A DNA stretch of 64,000 nucleotides from Halomonas sp. GT. GTDB taxonomy: Bacteria; Pseudomonadota; Gammaproteobacteria; Pseudomonadales; Halomonadaceae. Both the position numbers and the translations under genes were made by a program. Positions 22,924 to 31,135 of this stretch are shown here, one piece after another (the first letter of the stretch is position 1; each line of letters begins with the position of its first letter). Location of the stretch: the NCBI RefSeq assembly GCF_002082565.1, contig NZ_CP020562.1, positions 1,550,001 through 1,614,000 on the forward strand, written 5' to 3'. The notes under the pieces were generated by a model that had not been told where the DNA came from, did not search any database, and worked only from the letters and a program-made list of their open reading frames with translations.

Positions 22924-23388
22924 ATGGAGATAAGAAAATCATCCAGGCTAATAATTGTCGATGAAGAGGGACGTTTGCTCCTGTTTTTATACCACGATGA
23001 GCATCATGCGCCATTTTGGGCGACCGTTGGCGGCGAGCTGAAGTCCGGTGAAGGCTATGTTGAGGCTGCTGAACGTGAGTTATATGAGGAAACAGGCTTA
23101 ATACAAAACGTTGGTGAAATGATAAGAGAGCGAGATGACGTCTATGCCGTTGCGAGATCGGTGCCAGCTCGGTGGCTTGAACAGTACTTCTTAGTTGAAT
23201 GGCCTGCCAATAGAGACGTATTTGCTGCAGAGTGGACCGATGAAGAAAAGAGTACGATTCAAAAGTGGAAATGGTGGAGCTTAGACGAATTGCTCGATAA
23301 CGACCCTGATCTTTTCAAGCCCGAATGGCTTCCTGATTTACTTCGCTCTGTGCTGCACAAACAACGGTTATCAAACGAGTCTCTGTAG
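22924..23388 (+). CDS. NUDIX hydrolase
   Basis: The 154-residue product has a Nudix box: GGELKSGEGYVEAAEREL then YEETG near residues 37-60, with REXXEE present as RELYEE. The N-terminus IVDEEGRLLLFLYHDEHHAPFW and the C-terminal WKWWSLDEL follow the YfcD/MutT-like pattern. Substrate unknown. GCGTTATAA lies just before the ATG and resembles a cassette core, but no attC hairpin could be built. Confidence 0.88.
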   Translation: MEIRKSSRLIIVDEEGRLLLFLYHDEHHAPFWATVGGELKSGEGYVEAAERELYEETGLIQNVGEMIRERDDVYAVARSVPARWLEQYFLVEWPANRDVFAAEWTDEEKSTIQKWKWWSLDELLDNDPDLFKPEWLPDLLRSVLHKQRLSNESL

Positions 23389-23426
23389 TGCATTGGTTCA
23401 GCTGACCATCAGTAAGGAATATTTAA

Positions 23427-23852
23427 ATGATTCGTAAATGCCGAGAGACGGATATTGACCAGATATTGGAGATATGGCTTTCAGCATCGATTAAAGCGCA
23501 CGCTTTTGTTGAGGCGGAATTTTGGGCGTCAAAGGTTAACGAAATGCGAGATGTTTATATCCCCGCATCGGAGACGTTTGTCTTTGAATCTGGCAATCAG
23601 ATAGCAGGATTCTACAGTTTGTACGGAAATACGCTGGCTGCCATTTTTGTGTCCCCAGAGTTACAGGGCGAAGGTGTGGGGTCTGCGATGCTGGATGATG
23701 CCAAGAGCAGAAGGGAGTGCTTGCAACTGTCGGTCTACCAGGAAAATACTCCCAGTATCAACTTTTATAAAAAGCAGGGGTTTATTTCATTAGGTGAGCA
23801 AGTTGATAAACAAACAGGCCATCCTGAGTTGGTCATGGAGTGTTATTGCTAA
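23427..23852 (+). CDS. GNAT-family N-acetyltransferase (YjaB/YiaC-like)
   Basis: The 141-residue protein begins MIRKCRETDIDQILEIW and has AAIFVSPELQGEGVGSAMLD near residues 71-90 and INFYKKQGFISLGEQ near 111, the standard GNAT motifs A and B. Such proteins acetylate small amines or protein N-termini. AGTAAGGAAT precedes the ATG. The stop codon lies in a GCTAAC box of a small dyad. Confidence 0.85.
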   Translation: MIRKCRETDIDQILEIWLSASIKAHAFVEAEFWASKVNEMRDVYIPASETFVFESGNQIAGFYSLYGNTLAAIFVSPELQGEGVGSAMLDDAKSRRECLQLSVYQENTPSINFYKKQGFISLGEQVDKQTGHPELVMECYC

Positions 23853-23870
23853 CACAATGTCGCGTTAGTG
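23848..23870 (+). other. Short GCTAAC...GTTAG dyad
   Basis: GCTAAC (23848-23853) and GTTAGTG (23864-23870) sit only ten bases apart, like the outer boxes of an attC with the central arms removed. It overlaps the stop codon of the acetyltransferase. It may be a decayed cassette site or chance. Confidence 0.25.
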
Positions 23871-23906
23871 TGGGCTGTTGGATGTGAAGTATTATAGGAG
23901 TGTTGA

Positions 23907-24338
23907 ATGAAAGGTGAGTGTCTCTGCGGGGAGGTTAAGTTCAGCGTTAAAGGAGAACTACCAAACTTCTATCAATGCCACTGTTCTTTGTGTCGGAAAG
24001 CAACCGGTTCTTCAGCGAATGCCGCCACGTTTGTAAGCGAAGAGTGCTTTCACTGGATGTCTGGTCAAGACAATATTCGCTCTTTTCAAAAACCAACTGG
24101 CTATCGGAATGATTTTTGTTCGAACTGTGGTAGCTCAGTACCCAATAAATTGAGAGATACGGGGCTGATATGGATCCCCGCTGGACTGCTTGAAGGGGAA
24201 ACGGGATCACGCGTTGCTGTGCATCTTCATTTGTCTTCATCGGCGACATGGGAACAAGCGTCCAGCAGCAGCATTCGGTTAGATGATGGACCCAATAGCT
24301 TAGCGTCGCTTCATGAAGCATTACAGCGCACAAGCTGA
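23907..24338 (+). CDS. GFA/CENP-V family zinc protein
   Basis: The 143-residue product has the GFA cysteine pattern: CLCGEVKFSV (residues 5-14), CHCSLCRKATGSSANA (near 24-39) and FCSNCGSSVP (near 71). These bind zinc; the founding member forms S-hydroxymethylglutathione, but many members have unknown substrates. GGAGTG precedes the ATG. The gene is followed by an AT-rich dyad. Confidence 0.9.
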   Translation: MKGECLCGEVKFSVKGELPNFYQCHCSLCRKATGSSANAATFVSEECFHWMSGQDNIRSFQKPTGYRNDFCSNCGSSVPNKLRDTGLIWIPAGLLEGETGSRVAVHLHLSSSATWEQASSSSIRLDDGPNSLASLHEALQRTS

Positions 24339-24350
24339 TGAATACACTGT

Positions 24351-24378
24351 TTTATTTTCGATAATCAGAATAAAACGC
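24351..24378. terminator. AT-rich inverted repeat
   Basis: GTTTTATT (24351-24358) and AATAAAAC (24371-24378) form a perfect 8-bp stem between the GFA gene and the next gene. It could be a weak terminator or an operator. There is no T-run. Confidence 0.3.
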
Positions 24379-24395
24379 CATGGTAAGGTGTTGCG

Positions 24396-24938
24396 ATGGA
24401 TCATGAAGCGCTGATCAAGCAATGGATAATGAGCGATCCTGATCGCCTGGAGGCGCTGACTATCGCGGCTGCGCAGGAGCTGCCGGGTTGGTGTCTCGCT
24501 GCGGGGTTCGTTAGAAATTTGGTGTGGGACAAGCTGCATGACTTTTCAGCGAGTACGCCATTGAACGACATTGATTTAATTTACTTCGATTCGAACGACA
24601 TAAGCGTTTCTCGTGATCGTGAGATTGAGCAAGGGTTAAGAGGCGTCTCAACCTTTCCCTGGTCAGTAAAGAATCAAGCAAGAATGCATGAGCGAAATAG
24701 GGACTATCCGTATACCTCAACTGAAGATGCGATGAGTTTCTGGGTCGAAGTAGAAACTGCTGTAGGCGCTGCTTTGGATGATGGAGAAATCACTATTGTG
24801 GCTCCCTTTGGCGTTAAGCCACTGTTTGACTATACCGTTACATTAAATCCTAAACGGCCAAAACGAACGGATTTTGAAGCCCGGGTATACAACAAGCGGT
24901 GGCTGCAAACTTGGCCAAAGTTGGTGGTAAATGCTTAA
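24396..24938 (+). CDS. NTP_transf_6-type nucleotidyltransferase family protein
   Basis: The 180-residue product shows the family order: WCLAAGFVRNLVWDKLHDF near residues 32-50, TPLNDIDLIYFD (metal-binding Asp pair) near 54-65, RDYPYTSTEDAMSFW, and a C-terminal YNKRWLQTWPKL. It is a predicted nucleotidyltransferase of unknown target. It differs from the nucleotidyltransferase at 18132. An attC-like site overlaps its stop codon. Confidence 0.85.
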   Translation: MDHEALIKQWIMSDPDRLEALTIAAAQELPGWCLAAGFVRNLVWDKLHDFSASTPLNDIDLIYFDSNDISVSRDREIEQGLRGVSTFPWSVKNQARMHERNRDYPYTSTEDAMSFWVEVETAVGAALDDGEITIVAPFGVKPLFDYTVTLNPKRPKRTDFEARVYNKRWLQTWPKLVVNA

Positions 24939-24996
24939 CACCAGCTAATTCGATGAGTTGCCGAATCGAAGTGGTGCGGTGTAACGCACGTTGAGG
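24933..24996 (+). other. attC-like recombination site 7
   Basis: GCTTAAC (24933-24939) fits RYYYAAC, and GTTGAGG (24990-24996) lies 64 bases downstream. Between them CACC...TTCGAT pairs with ATCGAA-GT-GGTG, with unpaired bases on one arm. The tail GCGGTGTAACGC also resembles the start of the leader repeats, so part of it may be a REP-type sequence. Confidence 0.5.
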
Positions 24997-25058
24997 AGTG
25001 GTGGCTTTATTCTTAACTGTTGGCAAATAGCAAACTTAGATTCTAAGGACGTCCTCAA

Positions 25059-25637
25059 ATGAACATTGGTATCTATATCTATGACCAAGCTGAGGTGCTC
25101 GATTTCTCGGGCCCCTTTGAAGTTTTTACCACGGCCAGTCGCGTCAGTGATGAAGACGCGCCGTTTTCAGTATTTTTGATTGCTGAAAAAGACGGCCCGG
25201 TAACTGCTAGGGCGGGATACCAAGTCTTGCCAAATGCCACCATTGATAATCACCAGCCTTTGGATGTATTGATTATTGTCGGTGGTGTACACACGGGTGA
25301 AATGGCAAACGAAAAGGTAAAGGCCTGGATTGCAGATCAAACAGCCATAGTGCAACAGGTGGCCACAGTGTGTACCGGTATCTTCCTAGTTGCTAATGCC
25401 CAGCCTAGCCTGAAAGGAAGAGTGACTACCCACTGGGACGATCAACGTGATTTGCGAACTCAGTTTCCGCAGCTTGATGTGGTGGAAGACGTGCGCTGGG
25501 TAGACGATGGCGGTGTTATTAGTTCCGGTGGCATCTCGGCGGGGATCGATATGTGCCTACACTTGGTAGCCAAATTGCACAGCTCCGAGCTTGCGGAGAA
25601 AACAGCGCGACAAATGGAATATCGCTGGAACCGGTAG
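25059..25637 (+). CDS. DJ-1/PfpI family protein
   Basis: The 192-residue product starts IGIYIYDQAEVLDFSGPFEVF and has the nucleophile elbow ATVCTGIFLVANAQ near residue 104 (Cys-106 type) plus the SSGGISAGIDMCLHLV segment near 154. These features are typical of the amidase-like N-terminal domain of GlxA-type regulators, but here it is free-standing without an HTH. Function unknown; isonitrile hydratase-like or chaperone roles occur in the family. TAAGGACG precedes the ATG. Confidence 0.88.
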   Translation: MNIGIYIYDQAEVLDFSGPFEVFTTASRVSDEDAPFSVFLIAEKDGPVTARAGYQVLPNATIDNHQPLDVLIIVGGVHTGEMANEKVKAWIADQTAIVQQVATVCTGIFLVANAQPSLKGRVTTHWDDQRDLRTQFPQLDVVEDVRWVDDGGVISSGGISAGIDMCLHLVAKLHSSELAEKTARQMEYRWNR

Positions 25638-25732
25638 GATTTTCCTATACGTAAGCAGCGGGTTTGGGCATCTTATAAGCCGCTAGGTAGCTAAAACCCT
25701 AGCGGCTATAGCAATGTCGGGTGTTGGCTCAA

Positions 25733-25939
25733 CTAGACGTGCTTTTTACCCGTATTTTTAATACTCAATGCGTAAATAATAAACATGATGAGTGACCCCA
25801 TTACAAAACACCATACGCCTACGGTTGCATAGAAAGCGCCGGACGGTAGGAATAAAAGACTGCCAAAGAAAAAACATAAACTGGATAAGAGACCCAGAAT
25901 ATTAGGTAGCTGTTGACGCTGTTTCGTCACACTGTTCAT
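25733..25939 (-). CDS. Small YrhK-like membrane protein
   Basis: The 68-residue protein has two membrane helices (ILGLLSSLCFFFGSLLFL and TVGVWCFVMGSLIMFIIYAL) joined by a short loop, the YrhK domain pattern. It ends in a basic tail (KNTGKKHV). Function unknown. It lies between the DJ-1 gene and an AhpD-like gene. Confidence 0.7.
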   Translation of the reverse strand: MNSVTKQRQQLPNILGLLSSLCFFFGSLLFLPSGAFYATVGVWCFVMGSLIMFIIYALSIKNTGKKHV

Positions 25940-25984
25940 TTCATTTACTCATCTAAAATTTTAGTTTTAAGTGCCTAAGATGGA

Positions 25985-26443
25985 TTAGGTACGGATTTCC
26001 GGTGCAAACTGAAAGCCCACCGATATCCGATTCCAGCTGTTGATTTGAACAATAATGGCAGTTAGGTCAATTAGCCCCTGCTCACCAAAGGCAGTTAATG
26101 CGTTTTGATAAGTGTCGTCGCTGATAGAGGGCTGTTGGCTGATGAGTGTGAGTGCTTCGGCCCAGGCGAGTGCGGCGCGCTCTTGTGTGCTAAAGCAAGA
26201 TGCTTCTCGCCAGGCAGGTAATACGTCTAGGCGAACCTGATGCTCACCATCGTCTCTGGCTTCTTGGGAATGCATATGCTGGCAAAAGCAGCAGTGGTTA
26301 ATTTGCGAAATGCGCAGGTTGATTAAGTGGATTATCGTGCGATTAACCGTTGAATCTACAGCAACATTGCCCAGTGCCGTCAGGTGTTTCGCTAGGCGTG
26401 GGACAAGGCGATACACTGACTGCTGAGATAGACGAGTAGACAT
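25985..26443 (-). CDS. Carboxymuconolactone decarboxylase/AhpD-like protein
   Basis: The 152-residue protein has the AhpD catalytic pattern in HCCFCQHMHSQEAR near residue 51 (CxxC followed by His) and WAEALTLISQ near 103. AhpD-like proteins use the cysteine pair in peroxide reduction or as gamma-carboxymuconolactone decarboxylase relatives. It lies 52 bases downstream of an AraC-type gene on the same strand, so that regulator may share its transcript. Confidence 0.88.
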   Translation of the reverse strand: MSTRLSQQSVYRLVPRLAKHLTALGNVAVDSTVNRTIIHLINLRISQINHCCFCQHMHSQEARDDGEHQVRLDVLPAWREASCFSTQERAALAWAEALTLISQQPSISDDTYQNALTAFGEQGLIDLTAIIVQINSWNRISVGFQFAPEIRT

Positions 26444-26495
26444 GTGAGCGACCTCGGTGAGTAAGTTGAGAGCTCAGCTTAACGTCGAGGTTTTT

Positions 26496-27299
26496 TTACG
26501 CCTTGTAAATTTGCGACAGTTTTCGCTTGCGATAGGTGGCGGGTGTTTCATAGGCGAGTGATTGAAAGGCGTGAGTGAAGTGAGCCTGGTCATAGTAGCC
26601 GCATTGTAGCGCTATTTCCGCTAGGGGCAGCGCGGTTTCAAGCAGTCTGTGACGGGCACGGTCTAGTCGGGCATAGGCGACTAATTGGCCTGGCGTAACG
26701 CCCACCTCGCGTTTTAATTTGCGTTCCAGGGTTCGCCTAGTCACCCCTAATGTGGCACCTAACTGTTGAGGGGGAAGCTGTAGTTTTCCAATGGCTTGAA
26801 CCATCGTGGGGGTACGACTATTGATCAGTGGCTGGCTCTTTAGTCGGTGTAACAACCATGTTTCTAGCAGGCGTAAACCCTGTTGTGCATCCAGATGGTA
26901 GAGTTGCTCTACCACGGGCATTAACCCTTGCAACCCGTGTGTTCCAAGCTCGTCATCTAGGCGCTGAGGTTTATCTGTGAATGCTTCGGGTAGCAAGCCC
27001 AACAGGCAGTGAACGCCTGCTGCTTTAAAGCGAATCCCCAGGCAGGGAGTGTAGGCGTCGAGTGTTTCTATTAATGTGCGCCTGTTAAAACAGAGCGTGA
27101 TGATGGGGTGAGAACTAGCAAGCTTGATATTGAGACTAGCGCCGGCATCGGGATAGAATTTTTCGGTTCTGGGTTCAGTAACATCCCCTGAGCCACCCAT
27201 TGACCAAAAGCACTGTACCCACGGGGCTAAACGCTTATCAGGTAGGCGATGCCGAAAATTGAGATAGTTAGCGTTGCTTGGCAGGATAAGATCGGTCAT
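26496..27299 (-). CDS. AraC-family transcriptional regulator
   Basis: The 267-residue protein has an N-terminal region typical of DUF6597 regulators (HRLPDKRLAPWVQCFWSMGG) and two C-terminal HTH motifs: LGATLGVTRRTLERKLKREV and AEIALQCGYYDQAHFTHAF, then YRKRKLSQ. It probably controls the AhpD-like gene behind it. The ligand is unknown. Confidence 0.88.
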   Translation of the reverse strand: MTDLILPSNANYLNFRHRLPDKRLAPWVQCFWSMGGSGDVTEPRTEKFYPDAGASLNIKLASSHPIITLCFNRRTLIETLDAYTPCLGIRFKAAGVHCLLGLLPEAFTDKPQRLDDELGTHGLQGLMPVVEQLYHLDAQQGLRLLETWLLHRLKSQPLINSRTPTMVQAIGKLQLPPQQLGATLGVTRRTLERKLKREVGVTPGQLVAYARLDRARHRLLETALPLAEIALQCGYYDQAHFTHAFQSLAYETPATYRKRKLSQIYKA

Positions 27300-27344
27300 G
27301 GGGGCAACCTGCGATATGTTTTCCTAATGGTAGCTCGTATTGTC

Positions 27345-28352
27345 TCAATCCAGCAGCTTTTGAGAACTGGCCCGGCGCCATACACTCGGTGGCACTTTCT
27401 CGTGGCGAGCCCAGATACGCCTTAGTTGCCGTTCATCACCGAAGCCGGATGCTTCGGCAACCCTTGCTAGGGTCCATGTCGTCTCGGTCATTAATGTTTT
27501 AGCGCGTTGCAAGCGCAACCCCATAATGTATTCGCCTACCAGCATACCGGTGAGACTTTTGAACTGGCGCCGAAAATGGCGCTCACTCATGGCTGCTTGA
27601 GTCGCTAATGTTTCAATACGCCAGGTTTGCGAGGGGGCGGCACATATTGCATCTTGAACGCGATGCAGCCGTTCATCCACATGATTGCGGCCCTCAAGCC
27701 AGGCTCCCAACTGGGGTTCCTGTCCACTGCGGCGAAGATATAGCACCATTTCTCGCGCCACCGCTAGCGCCAATGAATGACCGCAAGCACGGGTGAGCCA
27801 GTACAGCATGGTATCTATACCGGTTGAAATCCCAGCGCTGGTTAAATAGCGGCCATCTTCAATAAAAATACAATCGCTTTGCACCTTAGCCTTTGGCGCT
27901 TTGGCCTGTAACTGTTCGATTAACGTGTGATGCGTGGTGCAACGTCGCCCTTCCAGCAAGCCTGCATCAGCCAGTAACAATGTGCCAGAGCAAACAGTCA
28001 TCAGTGTGTCCGCATAGCATGCGTTTGCCTTGAGCCAACTAACACACTCTTGCTGCGCCAATGGCTCCACGCTATTGCGATACTGTCCTGGAATTAGCAG
28101 TAAGTGTTGAGGGGGAAGCTGTTCCGGTAACGGGTCAATGCCGCTAAGCGTCAGCGGGCCTAACCATGGCATAGCGGCGTTGGGGCCGACATAGCAAATC
28201 TCAACATCTATTGAAAGCCGGTCGGCACACTGCAGTACTTGTAGAGGCCCGACCAAGTCAAGCGGCACTTGGCCAGGCATCATCAATACCGCAATCCGCA
28301 GGGTGTTGGCTCTTTGGGAGAGCGGTTGGCTATTCTGTTGCTCTTCATTCAC
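27345..28352 (-). CDS. GlxA-type regulator (DJ-1/PfpI domain plus AraC HTH)
   Basis: The 335-residue protein joins an N-terminal DJ-1/PfpI domain (MTVCSGTLLLADAGLL, SAGISTGIDTMLYWL) to a C-terminal AraC DNA-binding domain (MSERHFRRQFKSLTGMLVGEY; VAEASGFGDERQLRRIWARH). GlxA-type regulators respond to amino-acid or quaternary-ammonium metabolites. It overlaps the isochorismatase-like gene by 8 bases, so the two form an operon. Confidence 0.92.
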   Translation of the reverse strand: MNEEQQNSQPLSQRANTLRIAVLMMPGQVPLDLVGPLQVLQCADRLSIDVEICYVGPNAAMPWLGPLTLSGIDPLPEQLPPQHLLLIPGQYRNSVEPLAQQECVSWLKANACYADTLMTVCSGTLLLADAGLLEGRRCTTHHTLIEQLQAKAPKAKVQSDCIFIEDGRYLTSAGISTGIDTMLYWLTRACGHSLALAVAREMVLYLRRSGQEPQLGAWLEGRNHVDERLHRVQDAICAAPSQTWRIETLATQAAMSERHFRRQFKSLTGMLVGEYIMGLRLQRAKTLMTETTWTLARVAEASGFGDERQLRRIWARHEKVPPSVWRRASSQKLLD

Positions 28353-28923
28353 GCGTGTTTTGCCACTGATTGATCAAGTCTTGAGTATTGATAATACGCG
28401 CAAAACGGTCTTCAAGTACCAGTTCGGTACGTGCCTTAATATCATCCGCTGACCATGTAATGCCGTTACGCGTCATAGGAAACGTTAGTGTTGCATCGCT
28501 GACAAAATCAACGCTAAAGCCTAAATCTGACGCTACGCGGGTGGTTGTCTCGCAGCACTGTTCTGTGCGAATACCACTAATCGCAAGTTGATTAATACCG
28601 CGTTCACGTAACCAATTTTCAAGCTCCGTATCGCTGAATGCATTATGAACACGCTTATGGAATGTCACCGCCGCTTCATCGTCAAAACCATCAAGCGGGC
28701 GAATGAGGCCATTAGCGGGGTCAAAAGCGCCTTGGCTACCGGGTGCTTCATGAAAAATGCGCACAACAGGTATGTTATTTGCCTGCGCCGCGTCTAGCAC
28801 TGCTCGTTGCTTGGGGCGCCATGCTTGCGCCAGAGATTCTACCCAATAATCGCGGGCAGGGAAGGAGGCTTGAACGTCAATTAATAGCAGAGCGGTTTTA
28901 GACTGGGTCATGGCTAATCTCAT
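28345..28923 (-). CDS. Isochorismatase-like cysteine hydrolase
   Basis: The 192-residue protein has the catalytic triad segments of the family: LLIDVQASF (Asp, residue ~15), KRVHNAFSDTELENWL (Lys, ~95) and ISGIRTEQCCETTTRVASDL (Cys, ~128). These hydrolases split amides or vinyl ethers, such as nicotinamide or isochorismate; the substrate is not evident. It is co-transcribed with the GlxA-type regulator. Confidence 0.92.
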   Translation of the reverse strand: MRLAMTQSKTALLLIDVQASFPARDYWVESLAQAWRPKQRAVLDAAQANNIPVVRIFHEAPGSQGAFDPANGLIRPLDGFDDEAAVTFHKRVHNAFSDTELENWLRERGINQLAISGIRTEQCCETTTRVASDLGFSVDFVSDATLTFPMTRNGITWSADDIKARTELVLEDRFARIINTQDLINQWQNTRE

Positions 28924-29253
28924 CGTGTTGAAGTGAGGCTACAGATTAGCTATTCCCATTTCAGCCAACGATACCTTGTGCGGTCTAAAAGCGGTCAATT
29001 TCGGCCAAGTATAGGCTGGTGGCGGGAAGTGTCGGCAAGAAGTGAAAAGCCACCTTGCTGATATCGAAAGCTGTAAAATGATCACCCGATGGTGCGCTAT
29101 CAAAGGCTATAATGGTGTGATTATGGTGGAAAACCGCTACCGTGACTTTTATCTATCGGGCTGGCTTTTATAGTCTTTTATAAAATTACGTCGATAAGTC
29201 GGCCTGTTGGGTAATTTTTGTTGTTTGTTTTAATGAAAGGAAGGTGGTTGGTA
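28924..29253. other. Divergent promoter region
   Basis: No gene is visible in these 330 bases between the isochorismatase-like gene and the next plus-strand gene. It is increasingly AT-rich toward the right, with TTTATAGTCTTTTATAAAAT near 29168-29187 as a possible promoter area. No operator could be assigned. Confidence 0.4.
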
Positions 29254-29676
29254 ATGATTAACACCAAAATATATAAAGCGGTTTATGAACTCGCGGAACG
29301 GCTAATGAAAGCCGCGGCTAAAGATGACAGAGAGGCGTTTGCTCCGCTCTATGCCGAGTTGCAGGCGATTTGTACCGATAACGAGAATACTGATAAAGAC
29401 CACCCAGAGCAGTGGGAAACCTTGGCTGACTTTACCGAAGAGCTAGAGGATGCGCTGCCGATTTACCAAAAGGCGCTTGAGAAAGCTATTGCTAAGCACT
29501 CGAAAGACCACATGGCCTCTATTGGTTTTTCCATGGCAACGTTGCAAGTACAGTTAGGTCAGACGGATGACGCCATCGAAAGATTGCAACATGCGAAAGC
29601 CAGCGCTGATGGCATTGAAGATGACGAGCTGAAAGCAGAAATCGACCAGTTGCTTGAAACGCTAACGACCCACTAG
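29254..29676 (+). CDS. TPR-like helical protein
   Basis: The 140-residue product begins at the ATG preceded by GGAAGGTGG; an upstream TTG would add 12 unlikely residues. It is all-helical, with a repeat-like pair (EELEDALPIYQKALEKAIAK and SIGFSMATLQVQLGQTDDAI) typical of tetratricopeptide folds. No catalytic residues are seen; protein binding is inferred. It lies ten bases upstream of a DUF1456 gene, probably in one operon. Confidence 0.72.
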   Translation: MINTKIYKAVYELAERLMKAAAKDDREAFAPLYAELQAICTDNENTDKDHPEQWETLADFTEELEDALPIYQKALEKAIAKHSKDHMASIGFSMATLQVQLGQTDDAIERLQHAKASADGIEDDELKAEIDQLLETLTTH

Positions 29677-29686
29677 GAACCCTATT

Positions 29687-30172
29687 TTGACGAATAATGA
29701 TATTTTTCGCCGCATTCGCTACACCTTTGATTTAAAAGACAGCACCATCGTAGATATCTTCTCACTGGCTGACGTCAGCGTGAGCCAAGCGCAGGTCACT
29801 GCTTGGCTGAAAAAGGACGAAGATGATGCTTTTGTCACGATGAAAAACAGAGAGCTGGCGGCGTTTCTGAATGGTTTTATCAGCTTTAAACGTGGAAAGC
29901 GTGAAGGCCCGCAGCCTGCGCCTGAAGCGCAATTAAACAATAATATGGTTTTCCAAAAGCTGCGAATTGCGCTGAATCTGAAAGCAGACGATATCTTAGC
30001 AGTGTTTGAACTGGTGGGCTTACCGCTAAGCCATCATGAGCTAAGCGCTTTCTTCCGTAAGCCAAGTCATAAGAATTACCGTGAGTGTAAAGATCAAATG
30101 CTGCGTAATTTCTTGCTCGGTATTCAACGCCAGTTACGGCCTGGCTCGAACGACGCAGGTTCTGAGTCTTAA
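29687..30172 (+). CDS. DUF1456 (YehS-type) protein
   Basis: The 161-residue protein starts with TTG and has two related ~70-residue units: NDIFRRIRYTFDLKDSTIV...VTAWLKKDED and NMVFQKLRIALNLKADDIL...LSAFFRKPSH. This internal duplication is the DUF1456/YehS pattern. Function unknown. Confidence 0.9.
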   Translation: MTNNDIFRRIRYTFDLKDSTIVDIFSLADVSVSQAQVTAWLKKDEDDAFVTMKNRELAAFLNGFISFKRGKREGPQPAPEAQLNNNMVFQKLRIALNLKADDILAVFELVGLPLSHHELSAFFRKPSHKNYRECKDQMLRNFLLGIQRQLRPGSNDAGSES

Positions 30173-30250
30173 GTTCAGCGCGTTACACCTCGCTTTATGT
30201 CACACGGTAGCGGCAAGAGGGGCAACATAAGCCTCTCTGCCTTATCGACG

Positions 30251-31006
30251 CTAACGCTTAACACAGACGAAAATCGCATTGCCCGAAAGGTTATCCCAAG
30301 GGGTGATGGTCTGGTAGTTGTGCTCAAATACATGCACCTCAAAATAAGGCGCCAGTAGGTCGGTTAACTCCATAAAGCTGACCGCTACCATGGGGTGCTC
30401 ATCGTTCCATATCTGGGTGGCGTCTGCGTTGGTTTTTTCAATACTTAGTCTAAGCGATTGCTTTTCGCCGTGTCCGTCGTAGTGCCAACCCGAGCGAAAC
30501 GTAAAGATATTGTCTTCTTGTCTGGCACTGTGTTTAACAAATAAATCGTTATTGATTTTGTTTTTATCCACCACGTTAAAATAGAAAACGCCGTCCTGTT
30601 TTAGCGCGCGATGGGCACTGGAAATACATCCTTTTAGCTTTTCAATCCCATCGTTGTAGTGGATCGAGTACAAAAAACAGGTGATTAAATCGAGGGGTTC
30701 GCTGGCTTCGAATGCACTCATGTCTTGCAGCGAAAAGAGTGCTTCTGGGCAGCGTGTGGCGGCGATATCCAGCATGGGTTGGTTAATATCAAGACCGCTG
30801 CTGAGATAACCAAAATCAATAAAGTGGCGAATATGAGGGCCTGTGCCACAGGCTAAATCAAGGTGCGTATGCCCGCCGTTGCCGAAGATCTGATGGAGCC
30901 GATGAATGGCGTTGCTTTGCGCTTTATAGTCAATATCGACGCACATCAAATCATAGTAGCCAGATAGGTCGGTATAGAGTGCGTTGGCGGACAAGTTGGC
31001 GGACAT
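30251..31006 (-). CDS. Class I SAM-dependent methyltransferase
   Basis: The 251-residue protein has motif I HLDLACGTGPHIRHFIDFGY near residue 48, a GLDINQPMLDIA acidic loop, and motif IV/V region LDLITCFLYSIHY. It belongs to the small-molecule methyltransferase type 11/25 superfamily; its substrate is not evident. It stands alone and is convergent with the DUF1456 gene. Confidence 0.9.
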   Translation of the reverse strand: MSANLSANALYTDLSGYYDLMCVDIDYKAQSNAIHRLHQIFGNGGHTHLDLACGTGPHIRHFIDFGYLSSGLDINQPMLDIAATRCPEALFSLQDMSAFEASEPLDLITCFLYSIHYNDGIEKLKGCISSAHRALKQDGVFYFNVVDKNKINNDLFVKHSARQEDNIFTFRSGWHYDGHGEKQSLRLSIEKTNADATQIWNDEHPMVAVSFMELTDLLAPYFEVHVFEHNYQTITPWDNLSGNAIFVCVKR

Positions 31007-31135
31007 AGTAGCCTAATGGTGGGCGCTGAAGTATTGGGTGGCGCATAGTAAACGAGCGGGGAAGGTTTTAGAAGCGAGGGTAAGGCCTCACCCGCTCATT
31101 TTCATAAAGCGGGAGGTTTCGCGGGGAAATTGTGC

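Noticed and set aside
3500..25000. An integron integrase (intI) or other site-specific recombinase
   Set aside because: No reading frame in the region shows the tyrosine recombinase R-H-R-Y pattern, so the array is reported without an integrase.
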